In this document: positions 1 to 9,076 of the stretch, piece by piece
How the letters are laid out: each line of letters begins with the position of its first letter
How positions within the stretch are numbered: position 1 is the first letter of the stretch
Assembly (NCBI GenBank): GCA_009746045.1
Contig: RPFO01000552.1
Span: forward strand, 62,001 to 126,000
Origin: Mesostigma viride
Taxonomy: Eukaryota; Streptophyta; Mesostigmatophyceae; Mesostigmatales; Mesostigmataceae
Reading direction: 5' to 3'
DNA length: 64,000 bases
The notes under the pieces: generated by a model
What the model saw: only the letters and a program-made list of their open reading frames with translations
Told to the model about the DNA's origin: nothing
Databases searched by the model: none
Position numbers and translations under genes: made by a program

Positions 1-1522
1 TCTTTCAAGGGGGAGGCTGCCCCTGCCTTCTAGTGCCAACTCATCAGAGGTCAAAGTAACCCCTGGCATGCACAAGAAGTTCTGACCCAGAATGGCAGGC
101 CCCTTATAGCCCTCTACCACACAGAACGTGGTGGGCACCCCTAAGATAGGCACACTCACTTCCCCAAGGATCTTCATGGACACCTTTCCTGAGAAATCAG
201 ACACAGCAAGGCAACTGGGATGGGACATCTGTAAGCCTACAGCATCCTCTTCCCTGATGACAGACACCTGTGAGTTGGTATCTACCTCCATTGTAGCTGC
301 CCAGCACGACCCCCACCCCGTGAGCTTGGATACCTTGGGATCATGTTTGCTGCGCATGAGTGCTCGGATGACGTCCGCCATGAGAGGCCCCCGGGCCTTA
401 GGTGGCTGCCCCGTCCCCTCTGGCCTTGTGACAGTTGCTTCAGCAGCCTCCTGCTCGTCATCTTCCAGCAGGGACAGACCATCATCCACCACCAGAGGAT
501 TGTTAGCTGCTGCTGCCTGGCTCTGGCCTGGCTCCTCAACCCAGCTGGGAGGGCCTGGCCCGTCTGCAGGCCAGATTGCATGTGGCCTTCTTTCCTTGAC
601 ATGAGCCCAGGACAACCTGTACACGTGCCTTGGATCCTTTTCCAAAGCCACCAGGCAAGATCTGTTAGCTTCTTCCACACGAGTGACAACCCCATCCTGC
701 CACTTCCCCCGCTTGCCTGGAATAGATGGTTCCTTCCACATCCTGACCTTCAGCCCCACCTGAGGCCTCAGCACATTCCAGTTCTTGTCCTTACGTCTCA
801 GCTGGGCAAATAACCTATCTGCCTTCCTAAGACTGGCCTGCACCACGTTCTCAGGCAGCAAGCTATACTGCAGGGCCAGGGGAGAGACAGCCACACCATC
901 AAAGTAATAGTTAACCCTGTGGTTCAGCTGCTCTTCTATCCCCTTACACCAGGCTGCCCTCTCTAAGGCAGATGCCACAAGTGGCACTGACTCTGCTGCT
1001 AGCACCACTGTCTTCACTTCACGTATGGATCTCTCTACAGCCCCTTGCTGCCCATGACTCTCCCTGGGGACTACCACCAGCTTACAAGGCAGCTGGTCTT
1101 GATGCTTGAGCAAACAGTCAAACTGCAAGTCTGCCTGCACACTCTTGCACACCCCAAAGCCTGGGATCAGGGCCTTCATACCCAACAACAAGTGGTGCTC
1201 CTGCATACCAGGCAGAACGTCTATCAGCCTATATCTGCTGAACCTGTCCACCCCCACCAATATATACAAGCCCCTGATATGCTGGATATCCATCTGGATG
1301 TCGCCACGCTCCCTAGCAGGCTCCCTAGCATGGGACTGAGGTGGGTGAACAGCATTCTCCTGGCAACCACAGTTCTCAGCAGCAGCCTGGCAAGCTTCCC
1401 ACAAAGGCTCCCTACCCAGCTTCCAAGCAAACATTGCTGCCTGCCCAGAATGCCCAAACATATGATGCAATCTATGGCCAGCCTCAGCATAGTTCAGCAC
1501 TCTGTCAGTACTGACCTGGCGA
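1..1522 (-). pseudogene. Copia A pol: integrase and start of retropepsin-like domain
   Basis: This segment is collinear with the element B pol between about 53708 and 52185. Read on the minus strand it encodes the GAG-pre-integrase zinc region, the integrase core, the integrase C-terminal region and then the start of a retropepsin-like domain, whose D-T-N-S motif lies at about 255-292. The protease-like region therefore follows integrase here too. The frame is open to the window edge. A differs from B by one in-frame 3-bp deletion near 447. The polyprotein would make and integrate the element's cDNA. It is scored as a pseudogene because the frame is broken on the 5' side by a TIR element and a 4-bp insertion. 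Confidence 0.85.
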
Positions 1523-1691
1523 CATTACAATTCGTTCAAGTGGCCCGCCGGAGCGGCTGTACAATTTTTCCCAGTGAGCGCGCTGCCAAGTGTACTTGTG
1601 GGCAAATTTTTAGGTGCCCCGTCACTTCGAGGTACTAAAAATTAGGCTACGGTACGAATTCAGCGAATTTCAGCGAATTTTCAGTCGAACC

Positions 1692-1880
1692 AAAGGAAGT
1701 GACGCCAACTACCAAAAAGTTTCCGTTACGAATTTTCAGCCCAACACTCGCGCAAAATGAAGTGACGGCAACTACCAAAATGTTTCCGTTACGAATTTTC
1801 ACTCCCACACGTTTGCACAAGAGGAAGTGACGGCAACTACCAAAAAGTTTCCGTTACGAATTTTCAGTCCCACACTTCGC
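1692..1880. repeat. Three tandem ~62-bp repeats inside the TIR element
   Basis: Three consecutive copies share the core GAAGTGACGGCAACTACC and a following GTTTCCGTTACGAATTTTCA. They differ by a few substitutions and short indels. Subterminal repeat arrays of this kind are typical transposase-binding regions of DNA transposons. Confidence 0.75.
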
Positions 1881-2190
1881 GCAAATTTTAGTAGGGCTGC
1901 ACGCAAGCTACCTTTCAAAATTTTGCGCTAGTATGGAACGCATTTCATTCGTCTGGAGGAACGCTGCCCGCCAACTACCCCCGTTCAGAATGTTCCGCCG
2001 AAATTTACTTGAGATTTGGAAATCTGAACGTGCGGGCAAATTTTAGTAGGGCTGCACGCAAGCTACCTTTCAAAATTTTGCGCAAGTATGGAACGCAATT
2101 CATTCGTCCGGAGGAATGCTGCTCGTCAACTGCCCCCGTTCAGAAAGTTGCGCCGAACTTTACTTGAGATTTGGAAATCTGAACGTGCGG
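1881..2190. repeat. Two tandem 155-bp repeats inside the TIR element
   Basis: The units 1881-2035 and 2036-2190 both start GCAAATTTTAGTAGGGCTGC and end at GAACGTGCGG. About a dozen differences separate them, so the duplication is not very recent. Confidence 0.85.
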
Positions 2191-2309
2191 TTGGAGTTTC
2201 GCGGGGAAACCCAAGTTCCCTAGTAATTCACCAATGACGCGCTTCGAACACTTGCCCGCTAAAACCTAAGCAGCCGCTCCGGCTTGCCACTTAAACGAAA
2301 CATGATGCA

Positions 2310-2658
2310 GACGTCGCGAGACGTCTGAACCGTGTGTGGGGACACATGATCCACTCCTGAGGTTCCAGGGCTTCCCTGCAGGCCATCCTGATGCCCCAAG
2401 CCAGGCCCTGCACCCTGGATCGACCGCTCCAGGCCCTTCCAGCAAGGTCCCTTGGCCCTCCAGGCCAGCACCTGCTGGAGACCCACCACCTGCATGAGGA
2501 ATAGGGAATTCAGCTGCAGCATTGTTATTGCAATCCAGTGGAAGAACAACATCTTTACACCCTTGGTGCTGTACAAGGGCCACACCCCCGTCCTTATGTA
2601 CATCCAGCACACCCTCCCCAAGGGGTGATTGACTATTTACAGGGGATGATGTAGCTAG
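2310..2658 (-). pseudogene. Copia A pol N-terminal segment (readthrough extension of Gag)
   Basis: This segment follows directly on the gag stop codon in the same reading frame, beginning L-A-T-S-S-P-V. It corresponds to the low-complexity linker between Gag and the GAG-pre-integrase domain of element B. Compared with B it has a 4-bp insertion near 2419-2424, which breaks the frame, and the TIR element follows at 2309. The linker contains no D-S/T-G motif, so the usual copia protease is not located here. Confidence 0.7.
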
Positions 2659-2661
2659 TCA
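2653..2661 (-). promoter_or_regulatory. In-frame UGA-CUAG between gag and pol (readthrough candidate)
   Basis: The gag stop (2659-2661) reads CAG-TGA-CTA-GCT on the minus strand. The pol frame continues without another stop in the same frame. UGA followed by CUAG is an established high-readthrough context in eukaryotic mRNAs. The same sequence is present in element B at 54045-54047. I infer that Gag-Pol is made by readthrough rather than by frameshifting. Confidence 0.6.
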
Positions 2662-4014
2662 CTGTTGCCCAGACTGGCCCCCTGCCCCAGCAGGCTTGGC
2701 CTTCCTGTCAGGACACTCACGACGCCAGTGACCTTCCTTGCCACACACAAAACATGCTCCACCCTTCTTCCCAGACCCAGCCCCACCCTTGCCAGGCTTC
2801 CCCTGGCCTCCCTGAGACTGCCCACCCTGCTTGCCCTGGTTGCCTTGAGCTTGGCCCTTGCCTTGCCCTTGGCCACCCTTACCCTGCTGACCACCAGCTT
2901 GCTGGCTCCCAACCCCTCCTTGGGAACCTGCACCCTTGCCACCCTGAGCCCCCTGCCTCTGGCGCCTGAAGCGCTTACGCTTGTTGGGCCTTGCCCCATC
3001 ACGGGCTGGGTACCCGGGGACATCACCTTGGCCCTGCACAGCGGAGGTGGCATTGCTGCCATGGGACTGGATAGCCTTGCAGGCAGGATCTGGCTTCCTT
3101 ATGCTGAGGATTACAAGCTCCAGAGCACGCAAGGAGCCATCAGTCTGGTTAAGAAACATGCGGGCACTGTTCCTCCCATCCACACTCAAACCCATACGGT
3201 CCAGGAAATAGTCTGCCAAGGCCCTATCTGTGACCAGGAAGCCATATTTGGCCCCCTTGTCCCTGATACGGTTGAGCCTAGCCCATTCCTCTGCCACAGA
3301 ACCCACTATCTCAAAGGTGTCATACTGATGTTTATAGTAGTTGGTGAGGTTGAGAACCTTGTCAGAGAACTCCTCCCTCAACCCATCCAGGAACTGTGCC
3401 CAGGTTAGCTTATCCTTGACACCAGTCCTAGCCTTTTCTCTGACACGCTCTGACGAGTCCCTGTTGCACGTGGACGAGTGAAACACTTGCACTAGGTTGA
3501 CAGTGGGGTCCACGGAGAGCAAAACCAGCTCCATGTCCTCTAGCCACTTGTCTAGAGCTTCCTGTGCTAGCGGTGGGTTAAGAGGCTTTTGTCCATTCAT
3601 AAGAGTGACTGCACTCATGTGAGGTCTCGACCCTGGCAGCGCTTTCACCGGCTCCACCACAGTGGGTGTCACAGCAACAACGCCACTTGGGCCAGCAAGC
3701 ACAGGGGAGATCACATCCACATGAAGCCTCTTACCATTGCCGTCAGCGGAGGTGTCCCTCTTACGCTTCTCCACGGCTGGTTGCCCATTCGCCACCGTTA
3801 TTGCATCAGTTTGCCCTGCCGCCCGCGCCTTGCGCGCCTCCTCCACCGAGTCTTCGTGCCGTCTCTTGCTGCCTGGTCTCTTTCCCCCATCGCCGTCGCT
3901 GGCTGGGATCGCCTCCCCCACCAGCTGCTCCTTGTCTTGTCGAGGCTCCTGGCTCGCCCCAGCCGGTGCCTCCATCTCGCCCTTGTCGCCGTCTCCCGGT
4001 TTGCCACGAGGCAT
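2659..4014 (-). CDS. Copia A Gag, intact
   Basis: The product of about 451 aa would form the virus-like particle of the retroelement. The chosen start is the ATG of M-P-R-G-K-P-G-D, which is conserved in element B. An N-terminal Lys/Arg/Glu-rich region (residues about 1-130) is followed by a helical capsid-like region (about 170-330) containing Y-Y-K-H-Q-Y-D-T and L-N-R-I-R-D. A Gly/Gln/Lys low-complexity stretch (about 350-420) precedes one CCHC zinc knuckle, C-F-V-C-G-K-E-G-H-W-R-R-E-C. The gene lies 53 bp downstream of ORF0. Unlike its homologue in element B it has no frameshift. Confidence 0.9.
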   Translation of the reverse strand: MPRGKPGDGDKGEMEAPAGASQEPRQDKEQLVGEAIPASDGDGGKRPGSKRRHEDSVEEARKARAAGQTDAITVANGQPAVEKRKRDTSADGNGKRLHVDVISPVLAGPSGVVAVTPTVVEPVKALPGSRPHMSAVTLMNGQKPLNPPLAQEALDKWLEDMELVLLSVDPTVNLVQVFHSSTCNRDSSERVREKARTGVKDKLTWAQFLDGLREEFSDKVLNLTNYYKHQYDTFEIVGSVAEEWARLNRIRDKGAKYGFLVTDRALADYFLDRMGLSVDGRNSARMFLNQTDGSLRALELVILSIRKPDPACKAIQSHGSNATSAVQGQGDVPGYPARDGARPNKRKRFRRQRQGAQGGKGAGSQGGVGSQQAGGQQGKGGQGQGKGQAQGNQGKQGGQSQGGQGKPGKGGAGSGKKGGACFVCGKEGHWRRECPDRKAKPAGAGGQSGQQ

Positions 4015-4067
4015 TATATTCAGTGGGATGGCAAAACAAAACAGGCGATAGACAAGGAATAACAGGC

Positions 4068-5219
4068 TCAAGCGCTGGTGCTGCCTGAAGAAGCCGCTGG
4101 CTGCTCTCCAGCTACTGCCTCCTCTTCACGCTCCTGCGCTGTGCGTGCCACCGGTGTCCCCACGCGTGGAACTGAGCGGACCTCCTCCGCGTTGTAAGGA
4201 CCTAGCACACGGCTCACCGGCCTCCCGGCTGCTGTCTGCTCTACCGGCAGTCTAGGTGCACTGCCACGGCGATACCACTGAAGATTTCTGACCCACCGGC
4301 TACCACCACCTCGCCGATCGTTCCGAGACCCCCGACCAATCTCACCAAAATCGTGTTCCGGCTCAAACGGTATGTGTAACTCTGCTCTACGCCGAGCTGA
4401 GTATCCCTCGTTTGTGCCGTCACCCTCGTCAATCTGCTGTGACGACCGGGCTATGATGCCCGTTGGTCTGTCCACGAACTGATCGTGGAACTCCTCGTCG
4501 GTGACCTCCCGACCGGTGATGACCGTCACCGTTGGCCCAGTCGCCCCTGGCCTGCTCTGCAACCTCGGCGTGTCCAAGGTCGACCAAATGCCCGGCGGAC
4601 GCGTAGTGATCACCCAGTGATCTGCGTGACCACGCGCCTCTTGGATCAGAATGTTGACCAGGTGCTCACACGTTTGAGCCACCACCTCGGCCGAATCCCA
4701 CGGGCTATCGGCCTCGCGCGTCTGCGCGTCCCGTATGATGTGTGACGCGTCGGTCCCCTCCCCCAGCGAGCTTGTCGCCACCCAGTGATTATAAAGCCTG
4801 GTTCCACCTAAACAGATGGCCACCAGTTGGCCCAGCGTCTCACGCGCTAAGTCAAGCGCCTGGATGGTTACGTGCCCGCCCTGGTACGCAACTTCTAAAC
4901 TGTAGATCAACGAAGCGATTTCGTCGCGGATGGCAACGAGGCGCTCCGTGCAGACCCTCCATGTTTCCCCTGGCGACGTCGTCGCCCGAATCCTCATCAC
5001 CACGGGGTCGTTCGCCGACGGCCCTGCTGCGTTACCGAACACAGCGACCCAACCTCCCTCCGCAAGGCCTCTTCTTGCGACGTAGGCCGCTTGCACAAAT
5101 GTGGAAGCGTTGGATTGATGAGTATAGGGGTAGAAGGCGTTTTCGCGCGCCAGCAACTCTGGTGCTGCTTCGCGCCTGGGAGATGAATCAGGTGTCTCAA
5201 CCCGAGCCTCGGCCGACAT
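4068..5219 (-). CDS. ORF0 of copia A, extra protein between LTR and gag
   Basis: This 383-aa protein lies between the LTR and gag and is not part of the standard copia layout. I do not recognise its family. The start is the ATG of M-S-A-E-A-R, which matches the start position of the homologues in B (56636) and D (30884). A variable Ser/Glu-rich N terminus is followed by a conserved block, F-V-Q-A-A-Y-V-A-R and G-W-V-A-V, then a largely helical region. A second block reads S-S-Q-Q-I-D-E-G-D-G-T. The C-terminal tail is charged and carries W-V-R-N-L. No membrane segment, zinc motif or catalytic motif is evident. Conservation in three copies indicates that it was functional. A structural or RNA-binding role is possible but unproven. 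Confidence 0.8.
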   Translation of the reverse strand: MSAEARVETPDSSPRREAAPELLARENAFYPYTHQSNASTFVQAAYVARRGLAEGGWVAVFGNAAGPSANDPVVMRIRATTSPGETWRVCTERLVAIRDEIASLIYSLEVAYQGGHVTIQALDLARETLGQLVAICLGGTRLYNHWVATSSLGEGTDASHIIRDAQTREADSPWDSAEVVAQTCEHLVNILIQEARGHADHWVITTRPPGIWSTLDTPRLQSRPGATGPTVTVITGREVTDEEFHDQFVDRPTGIIARSSQQIDEGDGTNEGYSARRRAELHIPFEPEHDFGEIGRGSRNDRRGGGSRWVRNLQWYRRGSAPRLPVEQTAAGRPVSRVLGPYNAEEVRSVPRVGTPVARTAQEREEEAVAGEQPAASSGSTSA

Positions 5220-5250
5220 GAAACCTTGCGAACAGAAATGCAATAGTACG

Positions 5251-5896
5251 AGTTAGCGAACAACCAGAGCTGTGAGCTCCTGGTCTTTCACGCACACAAC
5301 GGGATGAGCCAAAGTTGCAAGGCAGCAACCTTTTAACCCGTGCACCAAGCCACGACCACGGTGAGCGGTTCCACGTCCAATGGGGGAGCCTCGGTTCGTG
5401 CTTGCCAAGATAGCTGGTCATCCCCATGACCAAGCTATATCCTTTGCGTTGTTCCTCGTTCCCATCGGCGTGACGAGGCACGTGCAGGCATGCAAGCAAA
5501 TCCCCAACGTCCACTGGCATCAGTGCAGAGCCAGGACGAACTGGATTTGCCTAGACTCTGCAACCTAGGAAGTACAGGACCTGTCACAAGCCTGCAAGGT
5601 CTAGTATCCGTGCAGACCTGTGCCAGCTCCTGTATTCCACCAGCCACAGGCTGCTGCTCCTCTGGTCTACGTGGACCACAGTCACGTGATAGTCAGGCTA
5701 AGCCTGTGCAGGCACGGCCTGCCACGTGTCCTGTCCACTATACCAGAGGACTGTACCCTAGTCGGCCACGGACGGCTAGGACTTCGGGACCTCATATCTT
5801 TCTCGTCCCTTGTCTGTTTCAGGCGGTCAGCACGGCGTTGGAAAGGTCTTTCCAAACTGCATCCACTTAGCATATTGGTTGCCCAAAATGCTAACT
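5251..5896 (-). repeat. LTR of copia A (5' LTR)
   Basis: This 646-bp sequence is homologous to the two LTRs of element B (48815-49462 and 56662-57304). On the minus strand it starts AGTTAGCATTTTGGG and ends CTAACT, so the ends form a short inverted repeat but are not TG...CA. Immediately downstream (5250 towards 5240) is CGTACTATTGC, a sequence conserved after the LTR in B and D that may be the primer-binding site. Confidence 0.85.
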
Positions 5897-7073
5897 CCTC
5901 CGGTGCCCAGCAACGCTGTGCAGCCGTCCCCTCCGGTGCCCAACAACACCGTGGAGCCGCCCACTCCGGGGCCCAAGCTGGCCGACCTGCCAATGCCGGA
6001 TGGTCTCCCGCCTGCTCGTGTGCCTGCCATGCATCAAGCCAGATGTCTTCGAGCCCATCACGTCGCGCCCCGCCATCAACAAGCCGCCCGCCAGCAACAA
6101 GCCGGCCGCCAGCAAGAAGCCGGCTGCAAAGCGAAAGCTTCCTAGTGGTCCCATGGACTTGGGTCTTGCGCACTATCTGAGCACCTTACTTCCAACCGCG
6201 GTGGTTCAAGAGCGACCGGGCCCTGGTGGTTTCGGAGAAGCACTGCACGGGGCCTTCGTGGCACAAAGGTACAAGTACGAGCGCGATGGGGCGCGGCCGG
6301 CTGCGTATGTTTGGGAGCCTGGCAAAGTGGTGGAGGTGAAGCCGAAGCTCAAGGCCCCTTACGGCACGCGGTTTGTGGAGCGTGATGGGGGCTCGCAAAT
6401 GCTGTTTGTTGACTTTGCCACGATGCATTACGGTGACGCCGAGGGCAACGAGAATGCGTGGGTCCTTCTGGGCAACGTCACTGACTACGACCTTCGAGGC
6501 GCACGTGCAAAATTGAAGGAGAGTTGGGGGCCAGCAGAGGAGAAGGAGGAGGTGTCGGATGAGTATGTACCGGCCAAGCGAGCGCGGGCGCCACCCAAGG
6601 AGAAGGCGTCTGCCGGTGCTCCCTCCGCGCCAGCGATCCCGCCTGCCTCTAGCTCTCCGGCCGCAGCAGCGTCTGCCGGTGCTCCCTCCGCGCCAGCGAT
6701 CCCGCCTGCCTCTAGCTCTCCGGCCGCAACAGCGTCTGCCGGTGCTCCCTCCGCGCCAGCGATCCGGCCTGCCTCTAGCCCTTCGCCCGCAATGGCGTCT
6801 GCCGGTGCTCCCTCCGCGCCAGCGATCCCGCCTGCCTCGAGCTCTCCGGCCGCAGCAGCGTCTGCCGGTGCTCCCTCCGCGCCAGCGATCCCGCCTGCCT
6901 CTAGCCCTTCGCCCGCAACGGCGTCTGCCGATGCTCCCTCCGCGCCAGATCTCACCGAGGCGGAACTGGAGCTTGCCGCGATCCAGGCCATGATGGCAAA
7001 AGCGCAGCGGAAAGTTGAGCTGGAGCGGCAAGCAAAGGAGTCCCAGAGTCAGACTCCTGATCCGGTAATTTAG
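5897..7073 (+). pseudogene. CACTA second-gene fragment (Pro/Ala-rich protein)
   Basis: This is a paralogue of the protein encoded at 17677-19266. It contains the same core: L-A-D-L-P-M-P-D-G, A-H-Y-L-S-T-L-L-P, G-G-F-G-E-A-L-H-G, Y-V-W-E-P-G-K-V, and the C-terminal helix E-A-E-L-E-L-A. It lacks the start because copia A interrupts it. An extra ATGC at about 6029 (tgccATGCatcaag against tgccatcaag) shifts the frame. From about 6034 the frame is open to the TAG at 7071-7073. The function is unknown. By position it is the accessory CACTA protein, comparable to TnpA in role only. Confidence 0.75.
6606..6945 (+). repeat. Coding minisatellite, ~60-bp units
   Basis: About five tandem units encode S-A-G-A-P-S-A-P-A-I-P-P-A-S-S-S/P-S-P-A. 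They are polymorphic at the last codons (A-A-A, A-A-T, A-M, A-T). The same array with a different order of variants is present at 18798-19140, which suggests unit shuffling or gene conversion. Confidence 0.85.
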
Positions 7074-7654
7074 TGGAATGTTTTTTCTGAAGCACGTTTT
7101 AGCTATGTAGTGATGTGGTGTTGTCACACCCAATTGCCATGTGCGTATATTTTTGTTACTCATGTATGTATCACTCTCATGCTAGGTCATGCATCATACC
7201 CACAGGCATAACCCATTTCACCATAGGATGTTTTGCTGGGCAACAACTATCTGCCGTGCCTGACTGCCCCCCCCCCTGCCTTGCTGCCCTTGTGTCCTCT
7301 TCAATGGTGGTGCTCTGTGTGCCTGCAGGCCTCCAAAGCATGAGTGCTGGCAACTGTGTGGCTTTGTTCATGCAAAGAAGCATCATTGATCATGATGACC
7401 CCTGAAGAAGAAGTAAATTAATTGGCGGGGCTTGATGCGGCCTGTGTTATTTCACAATGGTGGAAACGTATATCGCTGAGACGCCCAATGTGGGGCTAAA
7501 TCCTCATTGTAAATCAAGAGAGACAACTGTGAATGGGATGTATTATTATTTCTAATAAAGAAACCATTTGGAATGATGGCCTGTTAAGCTGTTCTTAACA
7601 GTGCTTGTGTTGTAATGCTGGCAAAATCTGCATTTTCCCCTTTTTTATCACTGT
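7074..7654 (+). other. 3' flank of CACTA second gene
   Basis: This non-coding stretch follows the stop codon and is duplicated at 19267-21360, where the hAT-like element splits it at the C-run (intact here at 7267-7276). It contains AATAAA at about 7553 and TGTAA at about 7609. The latter is the usual polyadenylation signal of many green algae, so this is probably the 3' UTR. Confidence 0.5.
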
Positions 7655-8048
7655 CATTTTTACCACTTTGTGGTATTTTTTTACCACCCTCATTTTTACC
7701 ACTTTGTGGCGTGTTTGTACCACCCTCACTTTTACCACTTTGTGGAGTGTTTTTACCACCCTCACTTTTACCACTTTGTGGTATTTTTTACCACTTTGGT
7801 GGTAAAAGGGGTGGTAAAAGGTGGTAAAATGATTTTACCACCTGCTCTGCTCCTAGCGTTTTCCCACCGTTTTATCACTTTCCCCCCACTTTTACCACTT
7901 TTTATCACTTTTTACCACTTTTTACCACTTTTTACCACTTTTTACCACTTTTTACCACTTTTTACCACTTTTTACCACTTTTTACCACTTTTTACCACTT
8001 TTTACCACTTTTTACCACTTTTTACCACTTTTTACCACTTTTACGGCA
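7655..8048 (+). repeat. CACTA subterminal array, TTTTTACCACT units
   Basis: A 10-11-bp motif TTTTTACCACT is repeated about thirty times, with some copies spaced or inverted near 7790-7830. It borders the CACTA terminus. Arrays of short motifs next to the ends are characteristic of CACTA elements, where they bind the accessory transposition protein. Confidence 0.85.
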
Positions 8049-8063
8049 ACCGAGTTCCTAGTG

Positions 8064-8449
8064 CCGCATAATTGCATGGTTTCGGTGCCCATTGTGGCAG
8101 CCATTTCCGCTTGTTCTCACCCATGCACCGAGCTCACCGTGTTCAACAGTTGCTTTCACTGTTTGAATTCAAAGTGCAGTGCAGTCCGCTAAAACCAAAA
8201 TGCCGAGCACGCATAAAATGCCTTGCTACAACGGTAGTTGCGACTGATGCGCGGCTGTTCAGAAAGGACGGCGAATCCAAAAGTGCCTAGGCAAATCTAA
8301 AAATGCCTAGGCATTTTTATTGCGACCAATTCGTTGCTGTTCAGATCTAGTTCACGGAAAAAATGCCTAGGCATTTTTAGATTTGAGATCTAGTCCTGCC
8401 TAGTCGAATCCAAAAGTGCCTAGGCATTTTTCGATTTGCCGTAGTTCCT
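8064..8449. other. Unassigned interval with repeated AATGCCTAGGCATT palindromes
   Basis: No gene is visible. Three copies of a short palindrome centred on TGCCTAGGCA occur near 8305, 8368 and 8420, with a degenerate fourth near 8285. They are embedded in sequences such as AATCCAAAAGTGCCTAGGCA. The interval separates the CACTA terminus from the truncated gag of copia D. Confidence 0.6.
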
Positions 8450-8636
8450 GAACAAGCCGCGCGTTGCGCGCCGAAAGTTTGCTCACTAGAATGCTTGTCC
8501 AACTGAGTAAACTTGCGGCCACCAACTCCTGTCCATCTGGCATGACGCTGTCGGGGCCTCCAGTATCCGCCCTTGCCTCACCACCGCCATCCCCCGCCCT
8601 GCTCCCGCTGCCGCTCCCGCGCGTGTTACGAAGCAT
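8450..8636 (-). pseudogene. Copia D gag, N-terminal fragment
   Basis: A short frame on the minus strand starts M-L-R-N-T-R-G and runs to about 8450, where it is cut off. It lies 47 bp after the end of the ORF0 remnant, the same spacing and order as ORF0 and gag in A and B. Similarity to Gag A is weak in this region, so the assignment rests on position. Confidence 0.5.
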
Positions 8637-8683
8637 TATAAAATACTACAGACAACACACGCAGATATGGCTGCTGGAACCAC

Positions 8684-9076
8684 TCAGGCCGACGCACCTA
8701 CCCCAGACGAGGCCGCCTCCTGGCCTGCACTCGCCTGTGACTCCTCACGGTCGGGACGCTCCTCAACACCCTCAGCAACCGGTGTGGCTGCTGCTGCTGC
8801 GACAATCTGGAGGTCTGGGTTAAACTCTCCCAGCACGCAGGTTACAGGTCGCCCGTCTTCCTTGCGTTCGACCGGGTGCTGTTCCTCACCTGGATTGCAA
8901 TGCCAGGCAAGATTGCGCACCCACCGCTTACCGCCTCCAGCAAGCTCGTTCTGCTCGCCTCGGCCGTAACGATCGTACTCGTGAGTCACCTCACGAGGGA
9001 CGTGCAGATCTGCTCTCTGCCTCTCCTCGTAGGTCGCAGTATAGTGCCGTCGCCCTCGTTTATCTGCTGGGCCGAG
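8684..9076 (-). pseudogene. Copia D ORF0, C-terminal part
   Basis: Read on the minus strand from 9076 it encodes A-Q-Q-I-N-E-G-D-G-T and then the conserved block W-V-R-N-L. These correspond to the C-terminal third of ORF0 of A and B. Joining it to the ORF0 fragment at 30126 across the shared CTC gives K-H-S-A-Q-Q-I in frame, matching the E-R-S-S-Q-Q-I of B. The two pieces are therefore one gene split by element E. A stretch near 8990-9030 has degenerated. Confidence 0.8.

Larger units (their letters stand above)
1523..2309. mobile_element. Non-autonomous TIR element inserted in copia A pol
   Basis: Alignment of A with B shows about 0.79 kb present only in A. Its ends are imperfect terminal inverted repeats of about 35 bp: the left end begins CATTACAATTCGTTCAAGTG and the right end, reverse-complemented, has CATCATGTTTCGTTTAAGTG. 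Both continue into GCCGGAGCGGCTG. The flanks GACCTGGCGA (1513-1522) and GACGTCGCGA (2310-2319) look like a diverged target duplication of 8-10 bp. That length fits Mutator-like, P or hAT superfamilies; the superfamily is unresolved. There is no coding capacity. The interior is made of subterminal repeats. Confidence 0.8.
1..5896 (-). mobile_element. Copia element A, 5' half (LTR, ORF0, gag, start of pol)
   Basis: This is the 5' part of a copia LTR retrotransposon read on the minus strand: LTR (5251-5896), extra ORF0 (4068-5219), gag (2659-4014) and the first part of pol (to position 1). Its sequence parallels complete element B (48815-57304), with which it is nearly identical over long stretches. 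The rest of pol and the 3' LTR lie left of the window. The first pol segment is interrupted by a 0.79-kb TIR element. On the right the LTR ends at 5896 and abuts a CACTA coding sequence in mid-gene, so A was inserted into that CACTA copy. The target duplication cannot be checked because the other end is outside the window. Confidence 0.9.
5897..8063 (+). mobile_element. CACTA transposon fragment, right end
   Basis: The fragment runs from the middle of the second CACTA gene to the right terminus, which ends GAGTTCCTAGTG at 8063. It matches the right part of the complete CACTA element 11532-21718 (about 18090-21718, without the hAT-like insert). Its left border is exactly the end of the copia A LTR, so the remainder probably lies beyond A, left of the window. 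Confidence 0.85.

Noticed and set aside
7655-8048. Regular short repeats resembling a CRISPR array
   Set aside because: The units are 10-11 bp with almost no spacers, occur at both ends of a CACTA element, and the window is eukaryotic.
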